DNA of 64,000 nt from Metabacillus idriensis (GTDB taxonomy: Bacteria > Bacillota > Bacilli > Bacillales > Bacillaceae), in assembly GCF_009674765.1 (NCBI RefSeq), contig NZ_WKKF01000004.1, positions 186,001-250,000 on the forward strand, in the 5' to 3' direction. The position numbers and the translations under genes are program-made. Below, piece after piece: positions 53,055-61,057 of this stretch. The notes beneath the pieces are model-generated. The model had not been told where the DNA came from. It did no database searches and saw nothing but the letters and a program-made list of their open reading frames with translations. Numbering within the stretch: position 1 is the stretch's first letter; every line of letters starts with the position of its first letter.

Positions 53055-55685
53055 ATGACAAAAAAACTCGTTCTCATTGACGGGAACAGCATTGCCTATC
53101 GCGCTTTTTTTGCCTTGCCATTGCTGAATAACGATAAAGGCGTACATACGAATGCTATATATGGATTTACTATGATACTTATGAAAATACTTGAGGATGA
53201 AAAACCTTCACACCTTCTTGTTGCATTTGATGCAGGGAAAACTACTTTCAGACATGAAACGTATAAAGAATATAAAGGCGGAAGACAGAAGACCCCGCCT
53301 GAGCTCTCGGAGCAGTTTCCATTTATCCGCGAGCTGCTGGATGCCTACAGCATATCACGCTATGAACTTCCGAATTTTGAAGCGGATGACATTATCGGAA
53401 CTCTATCAAAGCAAGCTGAACGGGATGGATTTGAAGTGAAGGTCATCTCTGGTGATAAAGATTTAACCCAGCTTGTTTCAGAGCATATCACGGTTGATAT
53501 AACGAGAAAAGGAATTACAGACGTGGATTCCTATACACCTGAGTTTGTTCAGGAGAAATATGGACTTGTTCCGGCTCAGATTGTGGATATGAAAGGATTA
53601 ATGGGTGACAGCTCGGATAATATCCCAGGTGTACCCGGTGTTGGAGAGAAGACAGCGATTAAGCTGCTGAAGGAGCACGAAACGCTTGAACGTCTCCTCG
53701 AATCTCTGGATCAGGTGACCGGTAAGAAGTTAAAAGAGAAGCTTGAAGAAAACAAGGATCAGGCCATCATGAGCAAGGAGCTTGCAACAATCAACTGTGC
53801 TGCACCTCTAGAAATAACATTAGCTGATGTGCAGTACGGAGGCTACGATGTAAAGAATGTTGCAGGGATCTACAAAGAACTAGGGTTCAATTCATTGCTG
53901 GATAAGCTTGGAGCGGAAGCAGAGATTGAGGAACAGCCAATTGAGGATGTCCAATATGAAATCGCAGAAAACATAACAGATGATTTGCTTACAGATGAAG
54001 CTGTTTTAATCGTTGAAGTATTGGATGAAAATTATCATAACAGCGACATTATCGGTCTTGCGATCATAAATGAGAACGGAAACTTTTACGTTCCGACTGA
54101 TCTGGCTTTAACCTCTGAAAAGTTTTCAAAGTGGGCATCAGATCATACGAAGCGCAAAACTGTGTATGATGCTAAACAATCGATTGTGGCTCTTCATTGG
54201 CAGGGGATTGATCTGAATGCGGTTGAATTTGATGTTTTGCTTGCTGCATACATCCTCGACCCTTCACAAACGTTTGATGATGCGGCAAGTGTTGCCCGCC
54301 ATAAAGGCATACATATTGTTCAGTCAAATGAGGCTGTTTATGGAAAAGGAGCCAAGAGGGGAATTCCTGACACAGAAAAACTTGCGGAACACTTAGTGCG
54401 CAAAGGCATTGCTCTGCAGACAGTCAGAGAAAAACTGCAGCTTGAGCTGGAAGAGAATGAACAGCTTGAGCTTTATCAGGATCTTGAAATGCCGCTTTCA
54501 ATCATTTTGGCTGAGATGGAAGCAACTGGTGTAACGGTGGATGTGAACCGTTTAAACGATATGGGGCAGCAGCTGACTGAACGGTTAAAAACTCTTGAAG
54601 AGAATATCCATCGCTTAGCCGGTGAGGCGTTCAATATTAATTCTCCGAAGCAGCTTGGAGTCATTTTATTTGATAAGCTTCAGCTTCCTGCAGTTAAAAA
54701 GACGAAAACCGGCTATTCTACATCGGCTGATGTCCTGGAAAAACTTGCGGATAAGCATGAAATCGTTCAGGAAATTCTTCACTACCGTCAGCTTGGGAAG
54801 CTGCAGTCAACCTATATTGAAGGATTGCTTAAAGTTGTTCACCGCGACACAAATAAAGTTCATACAAGATACGTTCAGACATTAACGCAGACTGGGCGGT
54901 TAAGCTCAACAGACCCGAACCTGCAGAACATTCCAATCCGATTAGAAGAAGGGCGGAAAATTCGTCAGGCCTTTGTTCCATCTGAATCAGACTGGGTAAT
55001 GTTCGCTGCTGACTATTCTCAAATTGAGCTCAGAGTTCTTGCCCATATAGCAGGAGACAGCAATTTGATTGAAGCCTTTCAAAATGATCTGGACATTCAT
55101 ACAAAAACAGCAATGGATGTCTTCCATGTTGAAGCTGACGCCGTGACTTCCAATATGAGAAGACAGGCAAAAGCCGTAAACTTTGGAATCGTCTACGGAA
55201 TCAGTGATTATGGTTTATCTCAAAGCTTAAATATTACCCGAAAAGAAGCGGGGGAATTTATTAAGCGTTACCTCGAAAGCTTCGAAGGCGTTAAAGAGTA
55301 CATGGAGGAAATCATTCAGGAAGCAAAGCAAAATGGCTATGTAAAAACGCTGCTTCAGCGCCGCCGCTATATTCCTGAGATTACAAGCAGGAATTTTAAT
55401 GTGCGCAGCTTTGCCGAGAGAACGGCTATGAATACTCCGATACAGGGAAGCGCCGCTGACATCATTAAAAAAGCGATGATTGATATGGCTGCACAGCTGA
55501 AAGAGAAAAAACTGAAAACGCGATTATTGCTGCAGGTGCATGATGAATTGATCTTTGAAGCTCCTAAAGATGAAATTGAAATTCTTGAAAAACTGGTTCC
55601 GCAAGTAATGGAGCATGCAGTTGAACTGAAGGTGCCGCTTAAAGTTGATTATTCATTCGGATCATCTTGGTATGACGCAAAATAA
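53055..55685 (+). CDS. polA: DNA polymerase I
   Basis: Repair and Okazaki-fragment polymerase. It has 876 residues. The 5'-3' exonuclease domain (about 1-290) has VLIDGNSIAYRAFF and GLMGDSSDNIPGVPGVGEKTA. The 3'-5' exonuclease-like domain (about 300-470) reads LIVEVLDENY where active enzymes have DxE, so it is inactive, as in Geobacillus Bst polymerase. The polymerase domain has catalytic D653 (DYSQIELRVL), RRQAKAVNFGIVYG (O helix) and D830 (VHDELIFE). GGAGG precedes ATG. It leads polA-mutM-ytaF-coaE. Confidence 0.97.
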   Translation: MTKKLVLIDGNSIAYRAFFALPLLNNDKGVHTNAIYGFTMILMKILEDEKPSHLLVAFDAGKTTFRHETYKEYKGGRQKTPPELSEQFPFIRELLDAYSISRYELPNFEADDIIGTLSKQAERDGFEVKVISGDKDLTQLVSEHITVDITRKGITDVDSYTPEFVQEKYGLVPAQIVDMKGLMGDSSDNIPGVPGVGEKTAIKLLKEHETLERLLESLDQVTGKKLKEKLEENKDQAIMSKELATINCAAPLEITLADVQYGGYDVKNVAGIYKELGFNSLLDKLGAEAEIEEQPIEDVQYEIAENITDDLLTDEAVLIVEVLDENYHNSDIIGLAIINENGNFYVPTDLALTSEKFSKWASDHTKRKTVYDAKQSIVALHWQGIDLNAVEFDVLLAAYILDPSQTFDDAASVARHKGIHIVQSNEAVYGKGAKRGIPDTEKLAEHLVRKGIALQTVREKLQLELEENEQLELYQDLEMPLSIILAEMEATGVTVDVNRLNDMGQQLTERLKTLEENIHRLAGEAFNINSPKQLGVILFDKLQLPAVKKTKTGYSTSADVLEKLADKHEIVQEILHYRQLGKLQSTYIEGLLKVVHRDTNKVHTRYVQTLTQTGRLSSTDPNLQNIPIRLEEGRKIRQAFVPSESDWVMFAADYSQIELRVLAHIAGDSNLIEAFQNDLDIHTKTAMDVFHVEADAVTSNMRRQAKAVNFGIVYGISDYGLSQSLNITRKEAGEFIKRYLESFEGVKEYMEEIIQEAKQNGYVKTLLQRRRYIPEITSRNFNVRSFAERTAMNTPIQGSAADIIKKAMIDMAAQLKEKKLKTRLLLQVHDELIFEAPKDEIEILEKLVPQVMEHAVELKVPLKVDYSFGSSWYDAK

Positions 55686-55697
55686 GGAAGTGATAGG

Positions 55698-56522
55698 ATG
55701 CCTGAATTGCCAGAGGTTGAAACCGTCAGACGGACACTTATTGAACTTGTAAAAGGAAAAACAATCGCCGCGGTTTATATCCATTGGCCTAAAATAATAA
55801 AAAGACCCGAAGTGACCGAGCAATTTCAGGATGCTGTAATTGGCCAGACAATCCATGATGTAGGGAGACGGGGAAAGTTTCTTAAATTTTTCCTTGATGA
55901 CTATGTGCTCGTTTCACATCTGAGAATGGAAGGAAGATACGGCCTTTACAAGGACTCAGACCCGATTGATAAGCATACACATGTTGTATTTGTAATGACA
56001 GACGGCACAGAACTGAGGTATAAAGATGTACGCAAGTTTGGAACAATGCATCTTTTTAAAAAGGGAGAGGAAGAACTCGATCTTCCTTTATCTCATTTAG
56101 GACCTGAGCCTTTTTCTGAGCATTTTACAGTGAGTTATCTAAGCAAAAAGCTCCAAAAAACAAATCGTAAAATAAAAGTTGTCCTGCTGGATCAAAAAGT
56201 GATGGTCGGGCTTGGGAATATATATGTTGATGAGGCTTTATTCCGTGCGGGCATTCACCCTGAACGCCCTTCAAACGAATTGTCGGATGAGGAACTGATA
56301 AAGCTGCACCATGAGATTATTCTTACTTTAAGCGAAGCGGTTGAAAAAGGCGGAAGCACCATAAGATCTTACGTCAACACGCAAGGACAGATTGGTATGT
56401 TCCAGCTTGAATTGTTTGTTTACGGAAGAACGAATGAACCGTGTAAAGTTTGCGGAAAAACACTAATCAAAATAGCTGTAGGGGGCAGAGGAACACACTA
56501 CTGTGAAAACTGCCAGCGATAA
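55698..56522 (+). CDS. mutM: Formamidopyrimidine-DNA glycosylase MutM (Fpg)
   Basis: Removes 8-oxoguanine and formamidopyrimidines and nicks the abasic site. It has 274 residues. It begins MPELPEVETVRR, so P2 and E3 are the catalytic residues after Met removal; the conserved lysine is in GRRGKFLKF. The helix-two-turn-helix has VGLGNIYVDEALFRAGIHP. The C-terminal zinc finger is C-K-V-C ... C-E-N-C (about 252-272). It is 12 bp after polA. Confidence 0.97.
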   Translation: MPELPEVETVRRTLIELVKGKTIAAVYIHWPKIIKRPEVTEQFQDAVIGQTIHDVGRRGKFLKFFLDDYVLVSHLRMEGRYGLYKDSDPIDKHTHVVFVMTDGTELRYKDVRKFGTMHLFKKGEEELDLPLSHLGPEPFSEHFTVSYLSKKLQKTNRKIKVVLLDQKVMVGLGNIYVDEALFRAGIHPERPSNELSDEELIKLHHEIILTLSEAVEKGGSTIRSYVNTQGQIGMFQLELFVYGRTNEPCKVCGKTLIKIAVGGRGTHYCENCQR

Positions 56523-56586
56523 GACTTTAACAACTCATAGGCCATTGTCATATACTACCGTAGCTTTTGCGGAAGGGGCATGGTTT

Positions 56587-57222
56587 ATGGTTGCAGCTGC
56601 ATCACTCTTTATATTAGCATTTGCAGTAAGTTTGGATAGTTTTTCAGTCGGGTTTACCTATGGATTAAGAAAAATGAGCATGCCGTTTAAGTCAATTATT
56701 ATTATTGCCTGCTGTTCAGCAGTGACTTTGCTTTTAGCGATGGGAGTTGGGCATCTGCTCACGTCCTTTCTTCCTCATAGTCTGACTGCAAAACTTGGAG
56801 GCATCATCTTAATTGCTATTGGAGCCTGGGTTCTTTATCAGTTTTTTCGTCCGGTAAAGGAAATGACTCAGGAAGAATCGGAGAAAACTCTGCTCAACTT
56901 AGAGATTAAATCGTTTGGCATCGTGATAAATATATTGAGCAGGCCAACTGCGGCAGATATAGATAAATCCGGAACCATTACAGGAATAGAGGCACTGCTG
57001 CTTGGTTTTGCGTTATCACTGGATGCATTTGGAGCGGGTATCGGCGCTGCTCTATTAGGTTATTCACCAATAATGACCAGTTTGCTGGTAGCTGTTATGA
57101 GCTCATTGTTTGTGGCGTTTGGAATCAAATCGGGCCATCTGTTTTCACGGTTTGCCTGGATGGATAAACTCACTTTTTTACCAGGTGTCCTGCTCATTAT
57201 TTTAGGCATCTGGAAGCTTTAG
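56587..57222 (+). CDS. ytaF: Sporulation membrane protein YtaF
   Basis: 211 residues with six hydrophobic segments, related to the MntP manganese exporter family. LAFAVSLDSFSVGFTYGLR and LGFALSLDAFGAGIGAALLG are the two internal repeats, each with the conserved Asp. ATG 56587 has GGAAGGGG about 10 nt upstream; the open frame to 56503 overlaps mutM but has no RBS. The Bacillus member is linked to sporulation, and its transport role is inferred from family. It lies within polA-mutM-ytaF-coaE. Confidence 0.88.
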   Translation: MVAAASLFILAFAVSLDSFSVGFTYGLRKMSMPFKSIIIIACCSAVTLLLAMGVGHLLTSFLPHSLTAKLGGIILIAIGAWVLYQFFRPVKEMTQEESEKTLLNLEIKSFGIVINILSRPTAADIDKSGTITGIEALLLGFALSLDAFGAGIGAALLGYSPIMTSLLVAVMSSLFVAFGIKSGHLFSRFAWMDKLTFLPGVLLIILGIWKL

Positions 57223-57238
57223 GCAAGGGGGATTCAAA

Positions 57239-57844
57239 GTGACATTGGCGATTGGATTAACAGGAGGCATAGCAAGCGGTAAAAGCACAGTCTCAAACAT
57301 GTTTAAGGAAGCAAATATCCCGGTAATTGATGCAGATGTAATCGCCAAACAAGTAGTGGAAGCGGGAGAACCTGCTTATCATTTAGTGGTGGAAACATTT
57401 GGCCCGAACATCTTAAAAGATGATGGCTCAATTGACCGTGAAAAGTTAGGCAGCATCGTTTTTCAAAATGAAACAGAGAGAGAAAAACTGAACGGCATCG
57501 TTCATCCTGCAGTCCGCAGGGAAATGCTGCAGCAAAAAGAGGATGCTGAAAAAAGAAATGAACCTGCAGTAGTGCTGGATATTCCTCTCTTATTTGAAAG
57601 CAAGTTATCACATATGGCAGACCTTACGGTTGTTGTTTATGTAGACCCCAATGTGCAGCTCGAGCGGCTGATGAACCGGAATCAATTGACTAAGCAGGAA
57701 GCTGAATGGCGGATTCAGTCTCAGCTGCCTTTGAAGGATAAAAAAGAGAAAGCAGACGAAGTAATTGATAACAACGGCTCGCTTCAGTCAACAAAAAAAC
57801 AATTCGAAGATCTGATGAAAAAATGGAATCTTGCTTCTGAATGA
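57239..57844 (+). CDS. coaE: Dephospho-CoA kinase
   Basis: Phosphorylates dephospho-CoA, the last step of coenzyme A synthesis. It has 201 residues of the P-loop kinase fold. The Walker A motif is GLTGGIASGKSTV (about 6-18). VIDADVIAKQVVE follows, and VLDIPLLFESKL is the conserved substrate region. RLMNRNQLTKQEAEWRIQSQ is the lid. The start is GTG 57239 after AAGGGGGA. A terminator overlaps its end. Confidence 0.96.
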   Translation: MTLAIGLTGGIASGKSTVSNMFKEANIPVIDADVIAKQVVEAGEPAYHLVVETFGPNILKDDGSIDREKLGSIVFQNETEREKLNGIVHPAVRREMLQQKEDAEKRNEPAVVLDIPLLFESKLSHMADLTVVVYVDPNVQLERLMNRNQLTKQEAEWRIQSQLPLKDKKEKADEVIDNNGSLQSTKKQFEDLMKKWNLASE

Positions 57845-57863
57845 AGCTTGATTCTTTTTTTTT
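57826..57863 (+). terminator. Terminator of the polA-coaE unit
   Basis: GAATC-TT-GCTTC pairs with GAAGC-TT-GATTC around TGAAT, then nine T. The 5' arm lies in the last codons of coaE. Confidence 0.85.
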
Positions 57864-57901
57864 GAAAAAAAACGAATTTAATCATCCTAATAGTGGTTAA
57901 A

Positions 57902-57912
57902 TGTGATATACT
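57902..57912 (+). promoter_or_regulatory. CcpN operator 1 of gapB
   Basis: TGTGATATACT matches the CcpN consensus TRTGHYATAYW at all 11 positions. CcpN represses gapB and pckA on glycolytic carbon in B. subtilis. Confidence 0.85.
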
Positions 57913-57935
57913 ATTTATGAAATTAAGCATATATT

Positions 57936-57946
57936 AGTATATCACA
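57936..57946 (-). promoter_or_regulatory. CcpN operator 2 of gapB (inverted)
   Basis: AGTATATCACA on the plus strand is the exact reverse complement of operator 1, TGTGATATACT. The two sites face each other with 23 bp between them and end 21 bp before the start codon. Confidence 0.85.
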
Positions 57947-57967
57947 TAATCCGGAAGGGGTAATGGT

Positions 57968-58990
57968 ATGAAAGCGAAGATTGCCATTAACGGTTTTGGT
58001 CGCATTGGGAGAATGGTATTTAGAAAAGCAATCTTTGAAGAGAATTTATCGATTGTAGCGATTAACGCAAGCTATCCGGCTGAGACGTTGGCGCACATGA
58101 TAAAATATGATACAAATCACGGGAAATTCGAGGGAGAAGTTATTCCATTCGATGATTATTTACTTGTAAATGGACAAAAAATTCAGCTGCTGAATTTCAG
58201 AGATCCAAGGGATCTGCCTTGGGGATTGATGGATATCGATATCGTCATTGAAGCAACGGGTAAGTTCAATGACGGCGAAAAAGCCATGTACCATGTACAG
58301 GCAGGGGCCAAAAAAGTTGTCTTGACGGCACCAGGCAAAAACGAGGACGTAACAATTGTGATGGGCGTAAATGAAGGGGCTTACAATAATGAGCAGCACG
58401 TTATTATTTCAAATGCTTCCTGCACAACTAACTGTCTCGCTCCAGTTGTGAAAGTTCTCGATGAGCAATTCGGAATTGAAAACGGATTAATGACGACAGT
58501 GCATGCCTACACAAATGATCAAAAAAACATAGATAATCCACATAAAGACCTTCGCAGAGCAAGAGCCTGCGGACAGTCCATTATTCCTACAACGACAGGA
58601 GCCGCAAAGGCGCTGTCGCTTGTATTGCCGCATCTTCAAGGGAAACTGCATGGCATGGCGCTCAGAGTGCCGACACCAAATGTTTCACTGGTAGATCTTG
58701 TAGTGGATGTGAAGAGGGATGTAACGGTTGAGGAAGTAAGTTCCGCATTTGTGACTGCTGCAAGCGGACCTTTACAAGGAGTGCTTGACTTCACGACAGA
58801 ACCGCTTGTTTCCATCGATTTCAACACAAACCCTCATTCTGCAATCATTGATGGTTTATCAACAATTGTGATGGCGGGCCGCAAGATAAAAGTGCTTGCG
58901 TGGTATGACAATGAATGGGGTTATTCTTGCAGAGTCGTTGACTTAGTCCAGTTCGTTGCTTCAAAAATGAAGAAGCTGTCTGCAGTTTAA
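57968..58990 (+). CDS. gapB: Glyceraldehyde-3-phosphate dehydrogenase GapB (gluconeogenic)
   Basis: Runs in the gluconeogenic direction with NADP in B. subtilis. It has 340 residues. INGFGRIGRMVFRKA is the dinucleotide-binding motif. The catalytic cysteine is C152 in SNASCTTNCLAP, and the general-base histidine is in TTVHAYTNDQ. INASYPAETLAHMIKYDTNHG, without the usual acidic residue that favours NAD, fits NADP use. RVPTPNVSLVDLV and WYDNEWGYSCRVVDL complete the signature. GGAAGGGG precedes ATG 57968. The two CcpN operators upstream support the GapB rather than GapA identity. Confidence 0.96.
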   Translation: MKAKIAINGFGRIGRMVFRKAIFEENLSIVAINASYPAETLAHMIKYDTNHGKFEGEVIPFDDYLLVNGQKIQLLNFRDPRDLPWGLMDIDIVIEATGKFNDGEKAMYHVQAGAKKVVLTAPGKNEDVTIVMGVNEGAYNNEQHVIISNASCTTNCLAPVVKVLDEQFGIENGLMTTVHAYTNDQKNIDNPHKDLRRARACGQSIIPTTTGAAKALSLVLPHLQGKLHGMALRVPTPNVSLVDLVVDVKRDVTVEEVSSAFVTAASGPLQGVLDFTTEPLVSIDFNTNPHSAIIDGLSTIVMAGRKIKVLAWYDNEWGYSCRVVDLVQFVASKMKKLSAV

Positions 58991-59005
58991 TAGGATAATA
59001 AAATG

Positions 59006-59037
59006 AAAACAGGCTGCGCTTGCAGCCTGTTTTTTTG
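59006..59037 (+). terminator. Terminator after gapB
   Basis: AACAGGCTG pairs with CAGCCTGTT around CGCTTG, then TTTTT. Confidence 0.88.
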
Positions 59038-59042
59038 CTGTT

Positions 59043-59156
59043 TAATAGGCTGTGCTTAATAAAATAAAGTTATTTACGGCAAGCGCTAGTAGCGCTTAGG
59101 TCTCCGGTCAGAACGAATCCGTCTGTCGGATCTGACAAAGGCGCTCTGAGCTTTTG
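59043..59156. repeat. Dispersed hairpin repeat, copy G (internally shortened)
   Basis: Shares ATAAAGTTATTTACGG, CAAGCGC, GGTCAGAAC, TCTGTCGGATCTGAC and GGCGC with copy A. The central hairpin is deleted: GAATCC runs straight into GTCTGTCGGATCTGAC. Confidence 0.7.
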
Positions 59157-59340
59157 TTCCTTAGAATGATGATTAGTTACGCATGAGTTATGTAAATGTC
59201 TGGATATTGCCAGTCAATCAGCTTTAACAGGTTATCGCCACCTTAGTATCGTAATCAAAAAAATGGGCTGCTTAAAAAATCAGTTTTGACGGGCTCTGCG
59301 GTTCATGTAAGAAAAGGTGCTGTATTTTTTCAAAAAAAGT
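59157..59340. other. Non-coding stretch, nothing recognised
   Basis: No RBS-led reading frame, hairpin with T run or repeat was found here on either strand. Confidence 0.5.
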
Positions 59341-59343
59341 TTG

Positions 59344-59372
59344 TTGCAAAAACAAACTAAAGGAAGTATACT
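59344..59372 (+). promoter_or_regulatory. Sigma-A promoter candidate for speD
   Basis: TTGCAA, 17-bp spacer, TATACT. It predicts a leader of about 140 nt. Confidence 0.55.
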
Positions 59373-59407
59373 ATTTTTCGTGAACTTCTTACTAAGCGCG
59401 GCCTTGT

Positions 59408-59459
59408 GGCTACTTAAAGGGTTAGGACCTCTTTGGACTAACTTTCCCCCGTGGTAGTT
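59408..59459 (+). promoter_or_regulatory. Structured 5' leader of speD
   Basis: GGCTAC (59408-59413) pairs with GTAGTT (59454-59459). Inside, GTTAG (59421-59425) pairs with CTAAC (59438-59442), extended by AAA with TTT. CCCCC at 59446-59450 could pair with the GGGGG of the RBS near 59506, which would hide it. It does not match a leader class I can name. Confidence 0.45.
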
Positions 59460-59520
59460 GAACAATCCATTTGCGAAGAATTCATGTAAACTAATTTTGC
59501 TAAAGGGGGATCCATTAAAA

Positions 59521-59901
59521 ATGGAAACAATGGGAAGACACGTTATCTCAGAATTATGGGGATGCGACTTTGATAAGCTGAACGATATGGAATACATTGA
59601 AAAGACTTTTGTAAATGCTGCTTTAAAATCAGGTGCCGAAGTACGCGAGGTTGCCTTTCATAAATTTGCTCCACAAGGTGTAAGCGGAGTTGTTATCATC
59701 TCTGAATCACATTTAACCATCCACAGCTTTCCTGAACACGGATATGCAAGCATCGATGTATACACATGCGGTGACTTAAATCCGAATATTGCTGCAGACT
59801 ATATTGCGGAAGCTCTTGGAGCACAAACTCGCGAGAATATCGAAATTCCGCGCGGCATGGGTCCTGTACAAGTTAAACAAGCTCAAGTAAAAGCTCTTTA
59901 A
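59521..59901 (+). CDS. speD: S-adenosylmethionine decarboxylase proenzyme
   Basis: Provides decarboxylated SAM as aminopropyl donor for spermidine. It has 126 residues from ATG 59521, after AAAGGGGGA; this is the length of the B. subtilis SpeD. The proenzyme cuts itself between E62 and S63 ([14 protein letters not shown]), turning S63 into the pyruvoyl group. H68 and C83 (VYTCG) are the other catalytic residues. The frame is open upstream through the leader but without an RBS. It is monocistronic, with a terminator after it. Confidence 0.96.
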   Translation: METMGRHVISELWGCDFDKLNDMEYIEKTFVNAALKSGAEVREVAFHKFAPQGVSGVVIISESHLTIHSFPEHGYASIDVYTCGDLNPNIAADYIAEALGAQTRENIEIPRGMGPVQVKQAQVKAL

Positions 59902-59926
59902 TGATGAATGATTTTAATGTAAAATA

Positions 59927-59954
59927 AAAGAGGTGCGAACTGCACCTCTTTTTC
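59927..59954 (+). terminator. Terminator after speD
   Basis: AAGAGGTGC pairs with GCACCTCTT around GAACT, then TTT. Confidence 0.85.
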
Positions 59955-60067
59955 TTATGCTTCATATTTATTTTTTGAAATGATAAAAAACTCAGTGCTG
60001 ACTGCACAATTGATTAAGAATGACAAATTTACATACAGAAAACAATAAAAGGAGCTTTACTTCGACT

Positions 60068-60466
60068 ATGAGCATGCTGCGAAAAATGAAGGTTTTTCTT
60101 TCTACAGGTCAGGAAACATCCGAAAATCATTATGACGACGATTTAAAAAGCCATTATTATAAAACAACTGCGAAAAAGGCAATTGAAGCAGTTGAAAATT
60201 CATTCAGCAAACAGCCCGGTGCGGCGGTTACGTCTGTATCAGAAGACCGCGGCGAAATCAGCGTTGTAATTGACAAACCGAAAAAAGCGCTGATGATTAT
60301 CACGATCGTTTCGGTAAGACCTTATGAAACAGCCATTGATTTTAATGTATCAACAGATACTAAATTAGCAAGTGATTTCGGATTCAGCCGTAAGCTGATT
60401 ATTGATTCCTATGAAAAGCTGAACAAGGCACTGCCTTTTATAGGAACAGGACTGCACTCAATGTGA
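60068..60466 (+). CDS. Hypothetical cytosolic protein (132 aa)
   Basis: No domain recognised. The region from NHYDDDLKSHYYKTTAKKAIEAVENSF to the end looks like one alpha/beta domain with strands EISVVIDKPKKALMIITIV and ETAIDFNVSTD. The start is uncertain: ATG 60068 has GGAG about 13 nt upstream, and ATG 60020 (148 residues) has almost none. It stands alone between speD and nrdR, a spot where I recall no gene in B. subtilis. Codon use is like its neighbours. Confidence 0.65.
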   Translation: MSMLRKMKVFLSTGQETSENHYDDDLKSHYYKTTAKKAIEAVENSFSKQPGAAVTSVSEDRGEISVVIDKPKKALMIITIVSVRPYETAIDFNVSTDTKLASDFGFSRKLIIDSYEKLNKALPFIGTGLHSM

Positions 60467-60538
60467 TTCTTGCTGCATATTTTTTATTTTCATAAAATAA
60501 AGATACAACCCTGATGCTTTTGGATTGGAGCTGGTAGT

Positions 60539-60997
60539 ATGAAATGTCCAACATGTCAGCATAATGGAACAAGAGTGCTTGACTCTCGGCCTGTTGATGA
60601 AGGGAAATCAATTAGAAGACGACGTGAATGCGAGGAATGCCAATACCGATTCACAACCTTTGAAAAAGTAGAAGAAATTCCGCTGATTGTTGTGAAAAAA
60701 GAAGGCGTTAGAGAAGAGTTCAGCAAGGACAAAATCCTGCGGGGCTTGATTAAAGCATGTGAAAAACGTCCTGTGCCTCTTCCGAAATTAGAGGAAATCG
60801 TCCAGGATATTGAAAAGGAATTAAGAAATCAAGGAATCTCAGAAGTAAACAGTGAAGATATCGGCGAGATGGTCATGGACAGACTTGCGCATGTTGATGA
60901 AGTTGCATACGTCCGGTTCGCTTCTGTTTACCGTCAATTTAAAGATATTAATGTTTTCATTCAAGAGTTATCAGAACTGATTAAAAAGGTGAAATAA
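60539..60997 (+). CDS. nrdR: Transcriptional repressor NrdR
   Basis: Senses ATP/dATP and represses ribonucleotide reductase genes. It has 152 residues: an N-terminal zinc ribbon (C3, C6, C31, C34), an adjacent [18 protein letters not shown] basic region, and an ATP-cone (about 48-140: [20 protein letters not shown]). ATG 60539 follows TTGGAGCT. Position before dnaB and dnaI is the conserved Bacillus order. Confidence 0.96.
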   Translation: MKCPTCQHNGTRVLDSRPVDEGKSIRRRRECEECQYRFTTFEKVEEIPLIVVKKEGVREEFSKDKILRGLIKACEKRPVPLPKLEEIVQDIEKELRNQGISEVNSEDIGEMVMDRLAHVDEVAYVRFASVYRQFKDINVFIQELSELIKKVK

Positions 60998-61033
60998 AGA
61001 GCTCGTGAAGGAATCGCTTCAGGCTCTTTTTTT
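60997..61033 (+). terminator. Terminator between nrdR and dnaB
   Basis: AAGAGC and TGAAG pair with CTTCA and GCTCTT across short bulges, then seven T. Since dnaB starts 25 bp later, it may be only partly effective. Confidence 0.65.
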
Positions 61034-61057
61034 AACTTATGAAATAGAGGGAAAGTA

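Noticed and set aside
56503-56586. Extended N-terminus of YtaF overlapping mutM
   Set aside because: No RBS at the upstream ATG; the start at 56587 has an RBS and begins at the first membrane helix.
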